Numbered from the stretch's first letter, positions 25,970-34,958 are shown. The stretch is DNA of 64,000 nt from Bacteroidales bacterium (GCA_017630155.1 JAGBVU010000001.1:1-64000), one strand, 5' to 3'. Translations and numbers: made by a program. The notes: generated from the letters alone by a model not told the origin.

Positions 25970-28870
25970 ATGAGGCGTTTGTTTTTAATTCTTGCTTCTG
26001 GGCTCTTCTTTGCCATCAGTGCCCGCGGGCAGTTTGTAGTGGATTTTTCAATGTTCGAGAAGAATAGAAATCTGGAGGTCAAGTTTGAACTGAAGGATTC
26101 CAAAACTGACGAGGCTATACCTTGGGCTTCGGCATATCTTGTACCGGTAGGTGACACTGTTATCACCAGTTTTGCCCTCTCTGACCAGAATGGTAAGACA
26201 GTGCTGAAAGAGGTCCCTGTGGGAAAATACACGCTGAATGTGGAACTTATTGGCTACAAGCCATATAAGAAAGTGCACGATTTCAAATCGTGGGAGGTCG
26301 ATTTGGGAGTTATCAAGATGGAAGAGAACCCTGAGATGATCGATGCTGCATCCATTTCTGCGGTGGGTAACCCTATCGAGGTGAAGCAGGATACCATAAT
26401 ATATAATGCTGCCTCATTTAAGGTGGGGGATAACGATATGCTTGAGGAGCTTTTGAAGAAGATGCCGGGTATGGAGGTTGGAGATGATGGTACTGTTAAA
26501 GTAAATGGTGAGGCGGTGGATAAGATTACAGTGGGTGGCAAGACATTCTTCTTCAATGACCCTTCGGCTGCTTTGAAGAATCTCCCTGCCAAGATCGTAA
26601 ACAAAATCAAAGTGGTGGACAAAACCAAAGATGCAGCCGCTTTTACGGGGGTGGCTACAGAGGATGACAAGGAGAAGGTAATGGATATCGAGCTCAAGCA
26701 GGAGTACACCAAGGGTTGGTTCGGCAACGCCAAACTTGGGGCCGGTGCTTCGGTCAATCCAGATAAGAGGAATGACCTGGTGGAGGATGGAAAATTCCTT
26801 TACAACGGTTCAGCTTTGGTGACAGGTTATACAGAGAAGGATCAGGTAGTGGTTCTTGGAAACGGCTATAATGTGATGGATTCGGGTAGTGGAATGGTGG
26901 TGTTCTCGTTTGATAATGGTACTTTGGCTGATGATGAATATACCAAGTTACGCGGTCTTATGACCAGCGCACAAGCCGGTGTCAATTATAATACAGACAG
27001 AATAAATGGGGTGGAGACAAATGCTTCAGCTATATACAAGAACAATATAAAGGACAGCAAGAAGCTCTCTTCACGTATCTCAATACAACCATCAGGAGAT
27101 AACCTTTACACAGACACCAAATATACAGGATATGGTCTGGAGAATAGTGTGAATGCCAACTTGGAGTTCAAAAATAAAGACAAGAAGAAATACTCGATTG
27201 ATTTCAGACCTGCTTTCCGATACTCTGACAATATGGCCAATGTCTCAAATCAGAGTCAGACATATAATAGTGCCGGTACACTTAATAAATCAACATCAAG
27301 TGTGGTTGCACACAATAAAACGACTGTCACAAGTGGTTATGTTGATTTTGGTGTGAAAGATATGGGCAAGAAGAAGCGTTCACTTACATTTTATGGATTC
27401 TATGATGTCAATATCCGTAATGGTGATAAAAGTGAGAATACAGAGGTGATCTATACTTCATCCAAAAGTGTGAAAAACCTCGATTATGATACCAAAGGTG
27501 AGTATTATTCAGCGGATGCAGAATTGGGATATGTGGAGCCAATCGGAGACAAATGGCTTTTCAGAGGCACACTTACAACTTATTACTCTTTTAATGACAA
27601 TATTGAACAGGCATATTCGGCTGGAGTTCTGGATAATTACTATTCATCAAGAAGTACTACCAGAACACTACAGGAAGGTGGACGTTTGCTATTCCAGTAT
27701 AAAAATGATGCAACTGATCTGCAGTTCGGTTTAAGGGGTGATATGGTTCAGAATGTGGTCAATGCCAAGTCTTTGGGTGTGGAGACCACTACAGGAGAGG
27801 GTGAATGGCTATATAACTGGTCACCATTCTTGAACTTCCGATACAGAAAAGGCAATTCCAATTTTAGTGCATATTATTCAGGATACTCGAGAATGGTATC
27901 TGGTGACAAAGTAATCCCCACTCTTGATATTTCTAATCCAGTGCAGATTCAAGCGGGTAACATCTACTTGAGGCCCACTTTTTCAAATTCATTGAACACA
28001 AACTTCAGAACAAATAACAAGAAAACATTCACATTCTTTTATGTCAGCATAAACGGAAGCATGGTCTCGAATCCTATCGTGACAGCAAGTTGGTTTGATA
28101 AGGATGGTATAAGATATGGTGTTCCTGTGAATTCACAGAAACCAAGTGCCAATGTTACAAGTTATCTGAGCCTTAACCAGCCTTTTGGAAAGAATAAGGA
28201 ATTTTCTGTCTCTATTGATGGTAATGTTACATACAATAGAGGTATAAGCTATCAGGCGGAAGGGGATATAGCTGGTTTGGATTTGGATAGCTTCGACTAC
28301 TACAAATTTATGGATAGTTTTTGGGGCAATGAGTATGGTGATAAATTCTATAGCGGAAAAAGCGGATTCCAGGAGAGTAAGACCAATACCGTTACTTGGA
28401 GAGGTTCTATGAGTTTCAAATATAATGTGGAGAAATTCAATGTCAGTCTTTCAGGATCTGTGTACAACAGAATTACCAAGTATTCTCTTGATCCTACAGC
28501 CAATCTGAATACCTGGAACAACTCAATATCAGGAGATATCGGCTACAAACCCGGCAATGGGTGGGACATTAAGACCAATCTCGGATATACATTCTACAGA
28601 GGTTATTCAAATGGATTTGGTGATCCGTCCCTACGCTGGAACTTTTCATTAAGCAAGAGCATCAAAGCGGTGACACTATCATTGGCTGTAAATGATATCC
28701 TCAATCAGACCAACAATCTTAGCAGGGTCTCAAATGATGAATACACAGAGGATACCTACACAAATGTACTTGGCCGTTACTTCCTTTTCACCGTCTCATT
28801 CAATTTTGGAAAAATGAACGCCAAAAAGAACTCCAACGTTGAGGATGCCATGTGGAAGATGATGTTCTAA
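25970..28870 (+). CDS. large outer-membrane beta-barrel protein (TonB-receptor-like, OMP_b-brl_3 type)
   Basis: This is a 966-residue protein with signal peptide (about 1-23, ending SARGQ). A carboxypeptidase-regulatory-like beta domain follows (about 35-120: DEAIPWASAYLVP, VPVGKYTLNVELIGYKPYKK). A plug-like region comes next (about 125-240: AVGNPIEVKQDTIIYNA, DNDMLEELLKKMPGMEV, GGKTFFFNDPSAALKNLP), then a barrel ending FTVSFNFGK. It lacks a lipoprotein partner. Its closest relative in the window is the gene at 56889, with the same domain order. It is preceded by the BlaI/M56 pair and the short repeat. Function may be uptake, or adhesion/assembly; members are largely uncharacterised. Confidence 0.85.
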   Translation: MRRLFLILASGLFFAISARGQFVVDFSMFEKNRNLEVKFELKDSKTDEAIPWASAYLVPVGDTVITSFALSDQNGKTVLKEVPVGKYTLNVELIGYKPYKKVHDFKSWEVDLGVIKMEENPEMIDAASISAVGNPIEVKQDTIIYNAASFKVGDNDMLEELLKKMPGMEVGDDGTVKVNGEAVDKITVGGKTFFFNDPSAALKNLPAKIVNKIKVVDKTKDAAAFTGVATEDDKEKVMDIELKQEYTKGWFGNAKLGAGASVNPDKRNDLVEDGKFLYNGSALVTGYTEKDQVVVLGNGYNVMDSGSGMVVFSFDNGTLADDEYTKLRGLMTSAQAGVNYNTDRINGVETNASAIYKNNIKDSKKLSSRISIQPSGDNLYTDTKYTGYGLENSVNANLEFKNKDKKKYSIDFRPAFRYSDNMANVSNQSQTYNSAGTLNKSTSSVVAHNKTTVTSGYVDFGVKDMGKKKRSLTFYGFYDVNIRNGDKSENTEVIYTSSKSVKNLDYDTKGEYYSADAELGYVEPIGDKWLFRGTLTTYYSFNDNIEQAYSAGVLDNYYSSRSTTRTLQEGGRLLFQYKNDATDLQFGLRGDMVQNVVNAKSLGVETTTGEGEWLYNWSPFLNFRYRKGNSNFSAYYSGYSRMVSGDKVIPTLDISNPVQIQAGNIYLRPTFSNSLNTNFRTNNKKTFTFFYVSINGSMVSNPIVTASWFDKDGIRYGVPVNSQKPSANVTSYLSLNQPFGKNKEFSVSIDGNVTYNRGISYQAEGDIAGLDLDSFDYYKFMDSFWGNEYGDKFYSGKSGFQESKTNTVTWRGSMSFKYNVEKFNVSLSGSVYNRITKYSLDPTANLNTWNNSISGDIGYKPGNGWDIKTNLGYTFYRGYSNGFGDPSLRWNFSLSKSIKAVTLSLAVNDILNQTNNLSRVSNDEYTEDTYTNVLGRYFLFTVSFNFGKMNAKKNSNVEDAMWKMMF

Positions 28871-28892
28871 GGGGTTCATCTCACTTACATAT

Positions 28893-28947
28893 ACACACAT
28901 ACACACCTGCAAGAAAATTAGCAGAAATATGTATGTGTGTTTTGTTT
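28893..28947 (+). terminator. probable terminator of the outer-membrane barrel gene
   Basis: The ten-base arms ACACACATAC (28893-28902) and GTATGTGTGT (28931-28940) can pair, with CTGC/GCAG pairing inside, and the second arm runs into TTTTGTTTA. It lies 22 bases past the stop codon. Confidence 0.55.
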
Positions 28948-29012
28948 ATGGTGCAATGATATAAAGAAAAAGTTTCAAGATGTTGAAACTTTTGTGTGCG
29001 AATTCTCCATAC

Positions 29013-29152
29013 TGCAATTCACCTTTCCACTAGCAGGCCTTGGATGCACATCTGACGGAGGTGTATGGAAAGGTGCGGCTATTTTTGCTGACCTTTCCAC
29101 CGATGTGGCCTAGGTGTGTCTGTGAGTAGGGTAGATGGAAAGGTGAATTGCA
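29013..29152. repeat. 140-base element with 17-bp terminal and nested internal inverted repeats
   Basis: TGCAATTCACCTTTCCA (29013-29029) and its perfect reverse complement (29136-29152) bound the element. Inside, a second tggaaaggt lies at 29066-29074 and a second acctttcca at 29091-29099. This makes two units of exactly 54 bases (29021-29074 and 29091-29144), each opening with acctttcca and closing with tggaaaggt, separated by 16 bases. It is MITE-like or a palindromic intergenic repeat. No coding capacity. Confidence 0.85.
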
Positions 29153-29220
29153 TGACGGCCGACACTGGATTCCGGAGACAGAGTATGTCGTACAACAATA
29201 CGGGACTTCGGGAGTGGTGT

Positions 29221-29342
29221 GTGGCGGAGATAATGTGTCCGGAAGGCCTAAGCACCCGCGCTTGATAGCGGGAGGGGCCCGCACCGAAGGTGTGGGAGGG
29301 GATGAGCGTAGCGAATGCCTGGAGGACTTTATCTCCGCCACC
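29221..29342 (-). ncRNA. candidate structured RNA or folded intergenic repeat, 122 bases
   Basis: GTGGCGGAGATAA (29221-29233) pairs perfectly with its complement at 29330-29342, closing a domain. Inside lie two strong hairpins: CCCGC/GCGGG (29255-29272) and an eight-pair stem, CCCGCACC with GGTGTGGG (29278-29296). Read on the minus strand, the second hairpin is capped by a C(UUCG)G tetraloop, typical of stable RNA, which is why I prefer that strand. It would lie in the 3' region of the rluB-era-parC-aroK transcript. I recognise no known family (not tmRNA, SRP or RNase P). Confidence 0.45.
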
Positions 29343-29377
29343 TAACGGACGGAGTCTTGTGAGAGCAGAAAGCTTGC

Positions 29378-29935
29378 CTACAGGAAGTAAGTCTTGCGGG
29401 CCAGGCGGGTGTAGAGTGGGGTGCGCTCTTTATAGAGTTTCTCGATGCGGGCGAGGAGGGCATCTCCACTCTCGCCACCGAGCATAGGGCGGCCTGCAGC
29501 CTCTGACTGCTGTGACAGGCGCTGTTTGATCACCTCTATATCGGTATGGATATACATGCAGTAGGTAAATCTCGAAATAAGGTCGGCGCACTCCGGATTT
29601 GTAACGATACCACCACCAAGCGACAGCACCATAGTACAGTTGCGTGTAGCTACTGGGGCATCATCTTCGGTCGCCTCAGGTGAGAAGGGTGGAAGATCCT
29701 CCAGTGTCTCGGGGTGCTCTGCAATATGATCTTCAAGTACATCTTCAAGGTAATTGAGCTCCAGTTCCCTAAAGCCACCTTCCCCTTTTTCTCCAAAAAT
29801 CTCAGATATGGTCTTGCCCTCTTTCTCTTCGATATATGCATCCAGATCGATAAATGGACATTTGATGGATTGGGCAAGCTGTTTGCCGATGGTGCTCTTC
29901 CCAGCACCCATGAAACCTATAAGTGAGATGATCAT
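29378..29935 (-). CDS. aroK: shikimate kinase
   Basis: AroK phosphorylates shikimate at the 3-hydroxyl. The 185-residue protein has the P-loop GFMGAGKST (about 7-15), the shikimate-binding DLDAYIE, the FRELE element, the GGGIVTNP loop and the lid sequence GRPML. Between FRELE and the GGG loop there is an insert of roughly 30 residues rich in Glu, Asp and Pro (around HPETLEDLPPFSPEATEDD), not found in the usual 170-residue enzyme. It follows parC by 13 bases and is the last gene of rluB-era-parC-aroK. Confidence 0.93.
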   Translation of the reverse strand: MIISLIGFMGAGKSTIGKQLAQSIKCPFIDLDAYIEEKEGKTISEIFGEKGEGGFRELELNYLEDVLEDHIAEHPETLEDLPPFSPEATEDDAPVATRNCTMVLSLGGGIVTNPECADLISRFTYCMYIHTDIEVIKQRLSQQSEAAGRPMLGGESGDALLARIEKLYKERTPLYTRLARKTYFL

Positions 29936-29948
29936 ATCGTTCTGAATA

Positions 29949-32699
29949 TTAGAATAGTGTAAGTTCCTCTCCGTTTATGTCAAAGTCTACAGATGAACCG
30001 GGGGTGAAACTCTGGTCTGCTCCACTTGTTGGAGTGTCGTCATCTTCTATCTCTGTGAAGTTCTCTTCGTTTATATAATCCGAATCGAGCATCATATCTG
30101 CAGCGTCAAAGGCTGGTGCATCCTTTTCAAGCGGTTCGATAAACTCTATGGTAGCCACCTCCGAAGCGGCAGCTCTCTTACCTTTGGCCTTATACCCTTT
30201 TACTGCGATGAACTCATCTGCATCGATGATTTCAGGCTCTTTCTCCTTTTTGCCGTTCTGTACGAAAGTCACTTTTACTTGAGGGAATTGATCCTCAGAT
30301 ATATCCACCAGGCGTGCACCTGATGTGTCTGCGATGAAGAACTGGACATTGTTGTCGCTGATCTCGAATACAAATCTCTTTATATAGTATGCTTTGACAC
30401 TATTGTCCCAGTAGATGGCGGTAAATACTTTCTCTCCATCGAATTTCTGCACCTTAAGCAGATCACCCTGATATTTGTTGAAAAGGTCCAGATTTGTAGT
30501 GTAGAATGTGCCGTCCTTGCAGATGGCGAGGATATTCTCTTTCCCTTTGAAGCTGCCGAGGAGTTCTCCACGACCATCTTCGTTGAGGCGGTTGATATCC
30601 CAGTCAAACCACATCTGTTTTCCACCGATAGTAGAGATACCTGCCTCTTTGAGGGCAATCTTCTGGATAGAGTATTTGGTTACTATATTACCCATCGAAC
30701 CTCTGTTCTTGATGGCAAGAGCAGAGAAATCGAAGTCAAAAATGAGCTTTTTGAGCTTTGGTTTCGGACGGAGATAGATTCTGAGCTTCTCTGCCTCTCC
30801 GTTTGAATTGGATGTGAACCACAGTACAGATGACCCCTCCTTACCCTGTGTCAGATTGTACCATTTGTCTTTGGCTACACCTGTGACAGCAAAACGTTTG
30901 GCATATGCAGTACCACCTTTGCCATCTTTGTAAACGGCGTTGTAGATGGTTCTGTTGTCTGACTTGTTGAATACAGCGACATGGATTATGTTCCTGTCCA
31001 CAAATATCTTGTCTGCTACCTTTTTGATTATGTAGCGGCCATCCTTTGTGAATACGATAACTTCATCGATATCGGAGCAGTCGCAAATATACTCTGCATC
31101 CTCAATCTTCTTCTGTGACAAACCGATGAATCCCTCGGCCTTGTTGGCGTATAGCTTGGCATTGTTCACCACCACACGTTTGATCTCGATATTCTCAAAT
31201 GAGGTGAGGGTGGTGCGACGAGGGTATGCTGCTCCATATTTTTTCTTCAGTCCCTCAAAATATGAGATACAGTAATCTACCAGATGTTCAAGGTGGTTCT
31301 TGAGTACCTTCTCCTGAGCTTCGATCTTCTTAATCTTCTCATTTACAGCCTTCACATCGAAGCGGGATATCTTCCTTACAGGCTTCTCTACCAGTTTGTT
31401 GATATCCTCTTTGGTGATAGGTTGGCGGAAAAGGTGCTGGTACTGCAACATCCCGTTGTGTACATCCTTTAGCTGTTTATCCCAGGTGGAAGCGTTGTTT
31501 TCAAGTATCTTGTATACCTTCTCTTCGAAGAACACCTTTTCAAGTGATGAGTAGTGCCACTCCTGGCCGAGTTCGCCAAGTTTGATCTCCAGTTCTCTCT
31601 TGAGGAGCTCCTTGGTGTGATCGGTGTTGTAGCGGAGGATTTCATCTACACCGATGAACTGTGGTTTATTGTCCTGAATTACGCAGCAGTTGGGTGAAAG
31701 TGATACCTCACAGCTGGTGCAGGCATACAGAGCATCTATGGTCTTGTCAGGTGAGATGTCGTTGTGAAGAGTGATGACGATTTCGGCATTTTCAGCTGTA
31801 TTGTCATCAACCTTCTTGATTTTGATTTTCCCCTTGTCATTGGCCTTGATTATCGAATCAATGATGTCTGCTGTGGTGACACCAAAAGGAATCTGATTGA
31901 TAACCAGAGTGTTCTTATTGAGCTTTTCAATCTGAGCCCTTATCCTTACCTTGCCTCCGCGGAGACCTTTATTGTAAGCAGAAACATCTGCAAGGCCCCC
32001 TGTAGGAAAGTCTGGGTATAATTCAAACTCCTCACCCTTGAGATGGGCAATAGATGCATCAATAAGCTCGTTGAAGTTGTGTGGAAGGATTTTGCAGGCC
32101 AAGCCTACGGCAATACCCTCTGACCCCTGTGCCAGGAGCAATGGGAACTTGACAGGGAGGTTTACAGGTTCGCGGTTACGTCCGTCGTATGAAGGGACAA
32201 ACTCTGTGGTCTTGTCATTATAGACCACCTCTTTGGCAAATTCGCTCAGGCGTGCCTCGATATAACGGCCCGCTGCGGCGGAGTCTCCAGTGAGGATGTT
32301 TCCCCAGTTACCCTGACACTCCACCAGAAGATCCTTCTGGCCTATCTGTACGAGTGCGTCCTTGATGGAGGCATCACCATGAGGGTGGTATTTCATCGCA
32401 TCACCCACGATACTGGCCACTTTGTTGAAGCGTCCGTCGTCGCACTGCTTCATGGCGTGAAGGATACGCCTCTGAACAGGCTTCAGACCATCGATGATGT
32501 GTGGCACAGCCCTCTCAAGGATAACATAGGAGGCGTAGTCGAGGAACCAGTCTTTGTACATTCCCGACAATTTGTATTTTTTCTCTCCATCATTTATAAG
32601 TTTGTCAAACTTGCCTGGTTCAGCTGCAGATACAGCCTCACCTGCCGAAAGTTCGTCAAGCTCCTCTCTCCCGTTCAAATCTTTATCCTCCATGTTCAT
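29949..32699 (-). CDS. parC: DNA topoisomerase IV subunit A (GyrA/ParC family)
   Basis: This is a 916-residue type IIA topoisomerase A subunit that unlinks or relaxes DNA with a ParE/GyrB partner. The breakage-reunion domain starts near residue 45 (YKDWFLDYASYVILERAVP) and includes GLKPVQRRIL. The active-site Tyr is in AAAGRYIEARL (about Tyr146). The C-terminal pinwheel part is degenerate and ends in an acidic tail. I call ParC, not GyrA, from the overall sequence style and the lack of a clear GyrA box; the distinction is not certain. Two ATGs six bases apart could serve as start. It lies between era and aroK in the same operon. Confidence 0.88.
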   Translation of the reverse strand: MNMEDKDLNGREELDELSAGEAVSAAEPGKFDKLINDGEKKYKLSGMYKDWFLDYASYVILERAVPHIIDGLKPVQRRILHAMKQCDDGRFNKVASIVGDAMKYHPHGDASIKDALVQIGQKDLLVECQGNWGNILTGDSAAAGRYIEARLSEFAKEVVYNDKTTEFVPSYDGRNREPVNLPVKFPLLLAQGSEGIAVGLACKILPHNFNELIDASIAHLKGEEFELYPDFPTGGLADVSAYNKGLRGGKVRIRAQIEKLNKNTLVINQIPFGVTTADIIDSIIKANDKGKIKIKKVDDNTAENAEIVITLHNDISPDKTIDALYACTSCEVSLSPNCCVIQDNKPQFIGVDEILRYNTDHTKELLKRELEIKLGELGQEWHYSSLEKVFFEEKVYKILENNASTWDKQLKDVHNGMLQYQHLFRQPITKEDINKLVEKPVRKISRFDVKAVNEKIKKIEAQEKVLKNHLEHLVDYCISYFEGLKKKYGAAYPRRTTLTSFENIEIKRVVVNNAKLYANKAEGFIGLSQKKIEDAEYICDCSDIDEVIVFTKDGRYIIKKVADKIFVDRNIIHVAVFNKSDNRTIYNAVYKDGKGGTAYAKRFAVTGVAKDKWYNLTQGKEGSSVLWFTSNSNGEAEKLRIYLRPKPKLKKLIFDFDFSALAIKNRGSMGNIVTKYSIQKIALKEAGISTIGGKQMWFDWDINRLNEDGRGELLGSFKGKENILAICKDGTFYTTNLDLFNKYQGDLLKVQKFDGEKVFTAIYWDNSVKAYYIKRFVFEISDNNVQFFIADTSGARLVDISEDQFPQVKVTFVQNGKKEKEPEIIDADEFIAVKGYKAKGKRAAASEVATIEFIEPLEKDAPAFDAADMMLDSDYINEENFTEIEDDDTPTSGADQSFTPGSSVDFDINGEELTLF

Positions 32700-32717
32700 T
32701 TGTATGCCGTTTTTATG

Positions 32718-33614
32718 TTATAAAATATAGCCGAAGCTTTTCAGTTTTCTTTTGTCCTCTCTCCAGTCAGGGTTAACCTTGACAAATGTCTGAAGGAATA
32801 CCTTTTTCTCGAAGAACTCCTCCATATCCTTGCGCGCCTCAATACCCACTTTCTTGAGTGATGCACCTTTGGCCCCGATAATGATACCTTTCTGTGAGTC
32901 CCTCATCACATTGATTACAGCCTGTATGTCGTATCTGTCATCGTGCTCCTTGAACTCTTCGATGACCACCTCTGTGCAGTATGGGATCTCCTTCGAGTAG
33001 TTCAGAAGGATTTTCTCCCTGATAATCTCCGATGCGAAGAAGCGGAGGTTCTTGTCGGTGAAGGTGTCCTTGTCATACCAAGCTTCATTGATGGGGAGAA
33101 GCTCCACTATCCTGTTGAAGATGGCGTCAAGGTTGAATTTCTCCTTGGCAGATGCGATGAATACATCAGCTCTGGGGATCTCTTTTTTCCAGTATTCAGC
33201 AAGTTTGAGGACCTCCTCCTGTGTGCTGATGTCAATCTTGTTGATCACCACCACTACAGGGCAGTCTATCATATTGAGTTTCTGGACATACTCCCTGTTT
33301 TTATCGCTCTTTTCCACCACGTCTGTGATGTAGAGGATTATATCTGCATCACCGATAGCAGTATCCACAAACTGCATCATGCTCTCCTGAAGTTTGTAGG
33401 AGGGGCGGAGGATGCCTGGAGTATCAGAATATACAATCTGATAGTTCTCTCCGTTTACAATACCCATGATCCTGTGTCTTGTGGTCTGGGCTTTTGATGT
33501 CACTATGGAGAGTCTTTCACCCACGAGGGCATTCATCAAAGTCGATTTGCCTACGTTAGGGTTGCCGATGATGTTTACAAAACCTGATCTGTGAGGGGTG
33601 TTGCCGTTACTCAT
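32718..33614 (-). CDS. era: GTPase Era
   Basis: Era is an essential GTPase that binds the 3' end of 16S rRNA during 30S maturation. The 298-residue protein has G1 GNPNVGKS (about 17-24), G2 in QTTRHR, G3 DTPG, and G4 NKID. The C-terminal KH domain carries GIIIGAKGASLKKVGIEAR. Length is typical. The start overlaps the end of rluB by 8 bases, which implies translational coupling, and parC follows after 18 bases. Confidence 0.96.
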   Translation of the reverse strand: MSNGNTPHRSGFVNIIGNPNVGKSTLMNALVGERLSIVTSKAQTTRHRIMGIVNGENYQIVYSDTPGILRPSYKLQESMMQFVDTAIGDADIILYITDVVEKSDKNREYVQKLNMIDCPVVVVINKIDISTQEEVLKLAEYWKKEIPRADVFIASAKEKFNLDAIFNRIVELLPINEAWYDKDTFTDKNLRFFASEIIREKILLNYSKEIPYCTEVVIEEFKEHDDRYDIQAVINVMRDSQKGIIIGAKGASLKKVGIEARKDMEEFFEKKVFLQTFVKVNPDWREDKRKLKSFGYIL

Positions 33615-34863
33615 AGTTCTTCACTTTAAGCATTGCCACCTCTGCCTCAGTAAGGAATCTCCATTGACCTCTTTTAAGGTTCTTTTTGGTGAGTCCTGCG
33701 AAATATACTCTGTCGAGTTTCTTTACATTGTAGCCAAGGTGCTCGAACATACGTCTTACGATTCTGTTCTTACCTGAGTGGATCTCCACACCTACGATAT
33801 TTTTCTCTGCACCGTAAGCTGCTGCGTCTGCTGCGATAAAACCATCCTCAAGTTCAAACCCCTCAAGAAGTGCATCGAAGTCGGGCTGTTTCACATTTTT
33901 GTCAAGGGTTACCTCATATATCTTTTTCTTCCCATAAGATGGGTGAGTAAGCATCTCTGTAAGGTTACCGTCATTTGTTAGGAGAAGGATGCCGGTAGTG
34001 GACTTGTCAAGACGTCCTACAGGGAAAATTCTCTGTGGGCAAAGATCCTTGCTGATAAGGTCCATTACGTTCTTTTCAGCGTGAGGGTCGCTTGTGGTGG
34101 TGACAAAATCCTTTGGTTTGTTGAGCATGATGTACACTTTTTTCTCACCTTTAAGTCTCTCGCCGTTGAATCTTACATCATCCTCAATATTTACTTTGGT
34201 GCCAAGTTCGGTAACCACTTCGCCGTTTACTGTGACAAGGCCGGCAGCAATATATTCGTCTGCCTCCCTGCGTGAGCATACACCTGAATTGGCGATAAAT
34301 TTGTTGAGTCTTACATCGCCTGTGATAGATGGTGTGAATGTGTCGCTATCGATATTTTCATCCACCACCTTTGGTGCCCTTTTCTTGAAAGGTCTCTCAC
34401 CTTTGGCTGCAAATGACTTGTCGGCACCTTTTCTGCCGAAAGGTTTTTTGTCATCTCTTTTGCCGAAAGGCTTCTCGCTCTTACCGAATGGTTTCTCTGA
34501 TTTCTTGAATGGCTTATCCCCTTTGCTGAAAGGTTTGTCCCCTTTGGTGAAAGGTCTCTCACTTTTGCCAAATGGTTTGTCGCTCTTGGCAAATCTACCT
34601 TCACCCCTTTTAGAGGCGCTCTTTGCACCGAAAGGTTTCTCGTCTTTTTTGCCGAAGGGTTTGTCTTTGCCGAATGGCTTTTCACTTTTGCCGAATGGTT
34701 TGTCACCCCTCTTTGCAAAAGGTTTTTTCTCACTTTTTTCGGCAAATTCACCGTAGCGTTTGCCAAAATTGCGTCTTGGAACTTCGTAGCTCTCTGATGA
34801 GTGCTCTCTCTTTTTCTCGGCTGTGCCTTTGGCGGCAGAACCTCTTGTAATTCTTGTTCTCAT
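33607..34863 (-). CDS. RluB/RsuA-family pseudouridine synthase with Lys-rich repeat head
   Basis: This is a 418-residue protein. Residues from about 45 to 165 form a low-complexity head of some twelve imperfect copies of a five- to eight-residue unit around KPFGK, strongly basic. The enzyme part follows: an S4 RNA-binding domain (DVRLNKFIANSGVCSRREAD, about 185-245) and the catalytic domain with VGRLDKSTTGILLLTNDG, whose Asp is the nucleophile, then KNRIVRRMFEHLGY. That makes it an rRNA pseudouridine synthase of the RluB/RsuA branch. Basic heads of this type are seen in other Bacteroidetes homologues. It leads the rluB-era-parC-aroK group. Confidence 0.9.
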   Translation of the reverse strand: MRTRITRGSAAKGTAEKKREHSSESYEVPRRNFGKRYGEFAEKSEKKPFAKRGDKPFGKSEKPFGKDKPFGKKDEKPFGAKSASKRGEGRFAKSDKPFGKSERPFTKGDKPFSKGDKPFKKSEKPFGKSEKPFGKRDDKKPFGRKGADKSFAAKGERPFKKRAPKVVDENIDSDTFTPSITGDVRLNKFIANSGVCSRREADEYIAAGLVTVNGEVVTELGTKVNIEDDVRFNGERLKGEKKVYIMLNKPKDFVTTTSDPHAEKNVMDLISKDLCPQRIFPVGRLDKSTTGILLLTNDGNLTEMLTHPSYGKKKIYEVTLDKNVKQPDFDALLEGFELEDGFIAADAAAYGAEKNIVGVEIHSGKNRIVRRMFEHLGYNVKKLDRVYFAGLTKKNLKRGQWRFLTEAEVAMLKVKNYE

Positions 34864-34885
34864 TATGTCAGTATAAATTTGGGCG

Positions 34886-34893
34886 CAAAGGTA
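34886..34893 (-). promoter_or_regulatory. -7 box for the rluB-era-parC-aroK operon
   Basis: On the minus strand 34893-34886 reads TACCTTTG, an exact TAnnTTTG match, 22 bases upstream of the rluB start. A good -33 is not visible. Confidence 0.4.
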
Positions 34894-34958
34894 TCTTTTT
34901 CGCAGAAATTTTCCTATTTTCGCAGAGTAATATTTTTCAACAATTCAATCGGAGGGAT

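Larger units (their letters stand above)
28871..29377. other. 507-base gene-free gap between converging genes, rich in inverted repeats
   Basis: No convincing coding region is present here; short open frames lack family features. From left to right it holds a terminator-like hairpin (28893-28947), a plain stretch, a 140-base element bounded by 17-bp inverted repeats (29013-29152), a stretch with a weak CGACA/TGTCG pair (29160-29190), and a strongly folded 122-base element (29221-29342). The flanking genes converge, so these are 3' untranslated or mobile repeat sequences, not promoters for either neighbour. Confidence 0.8.

Noticed and set aside
29013-29152. Invertible promoter (phase-variable switch)
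   Set aside because: The inverted repeats flank a -7-like box, but both neighbouring genes converge on the region, so neither orientation would drive a gene, and no recombinase gene is near.
29221-29342. tmRNA, SRP RNA or RNase P RNA
   Set aside because: None of the conserved cores of these RNAs is present in either strand.
34094-34756. 220-codon open frame on the plus strand, Leu/Pro-rich repeats
   Set aside because: It is the antisense reading of the KPFGK repeats in the pseudouridine synthase gene.
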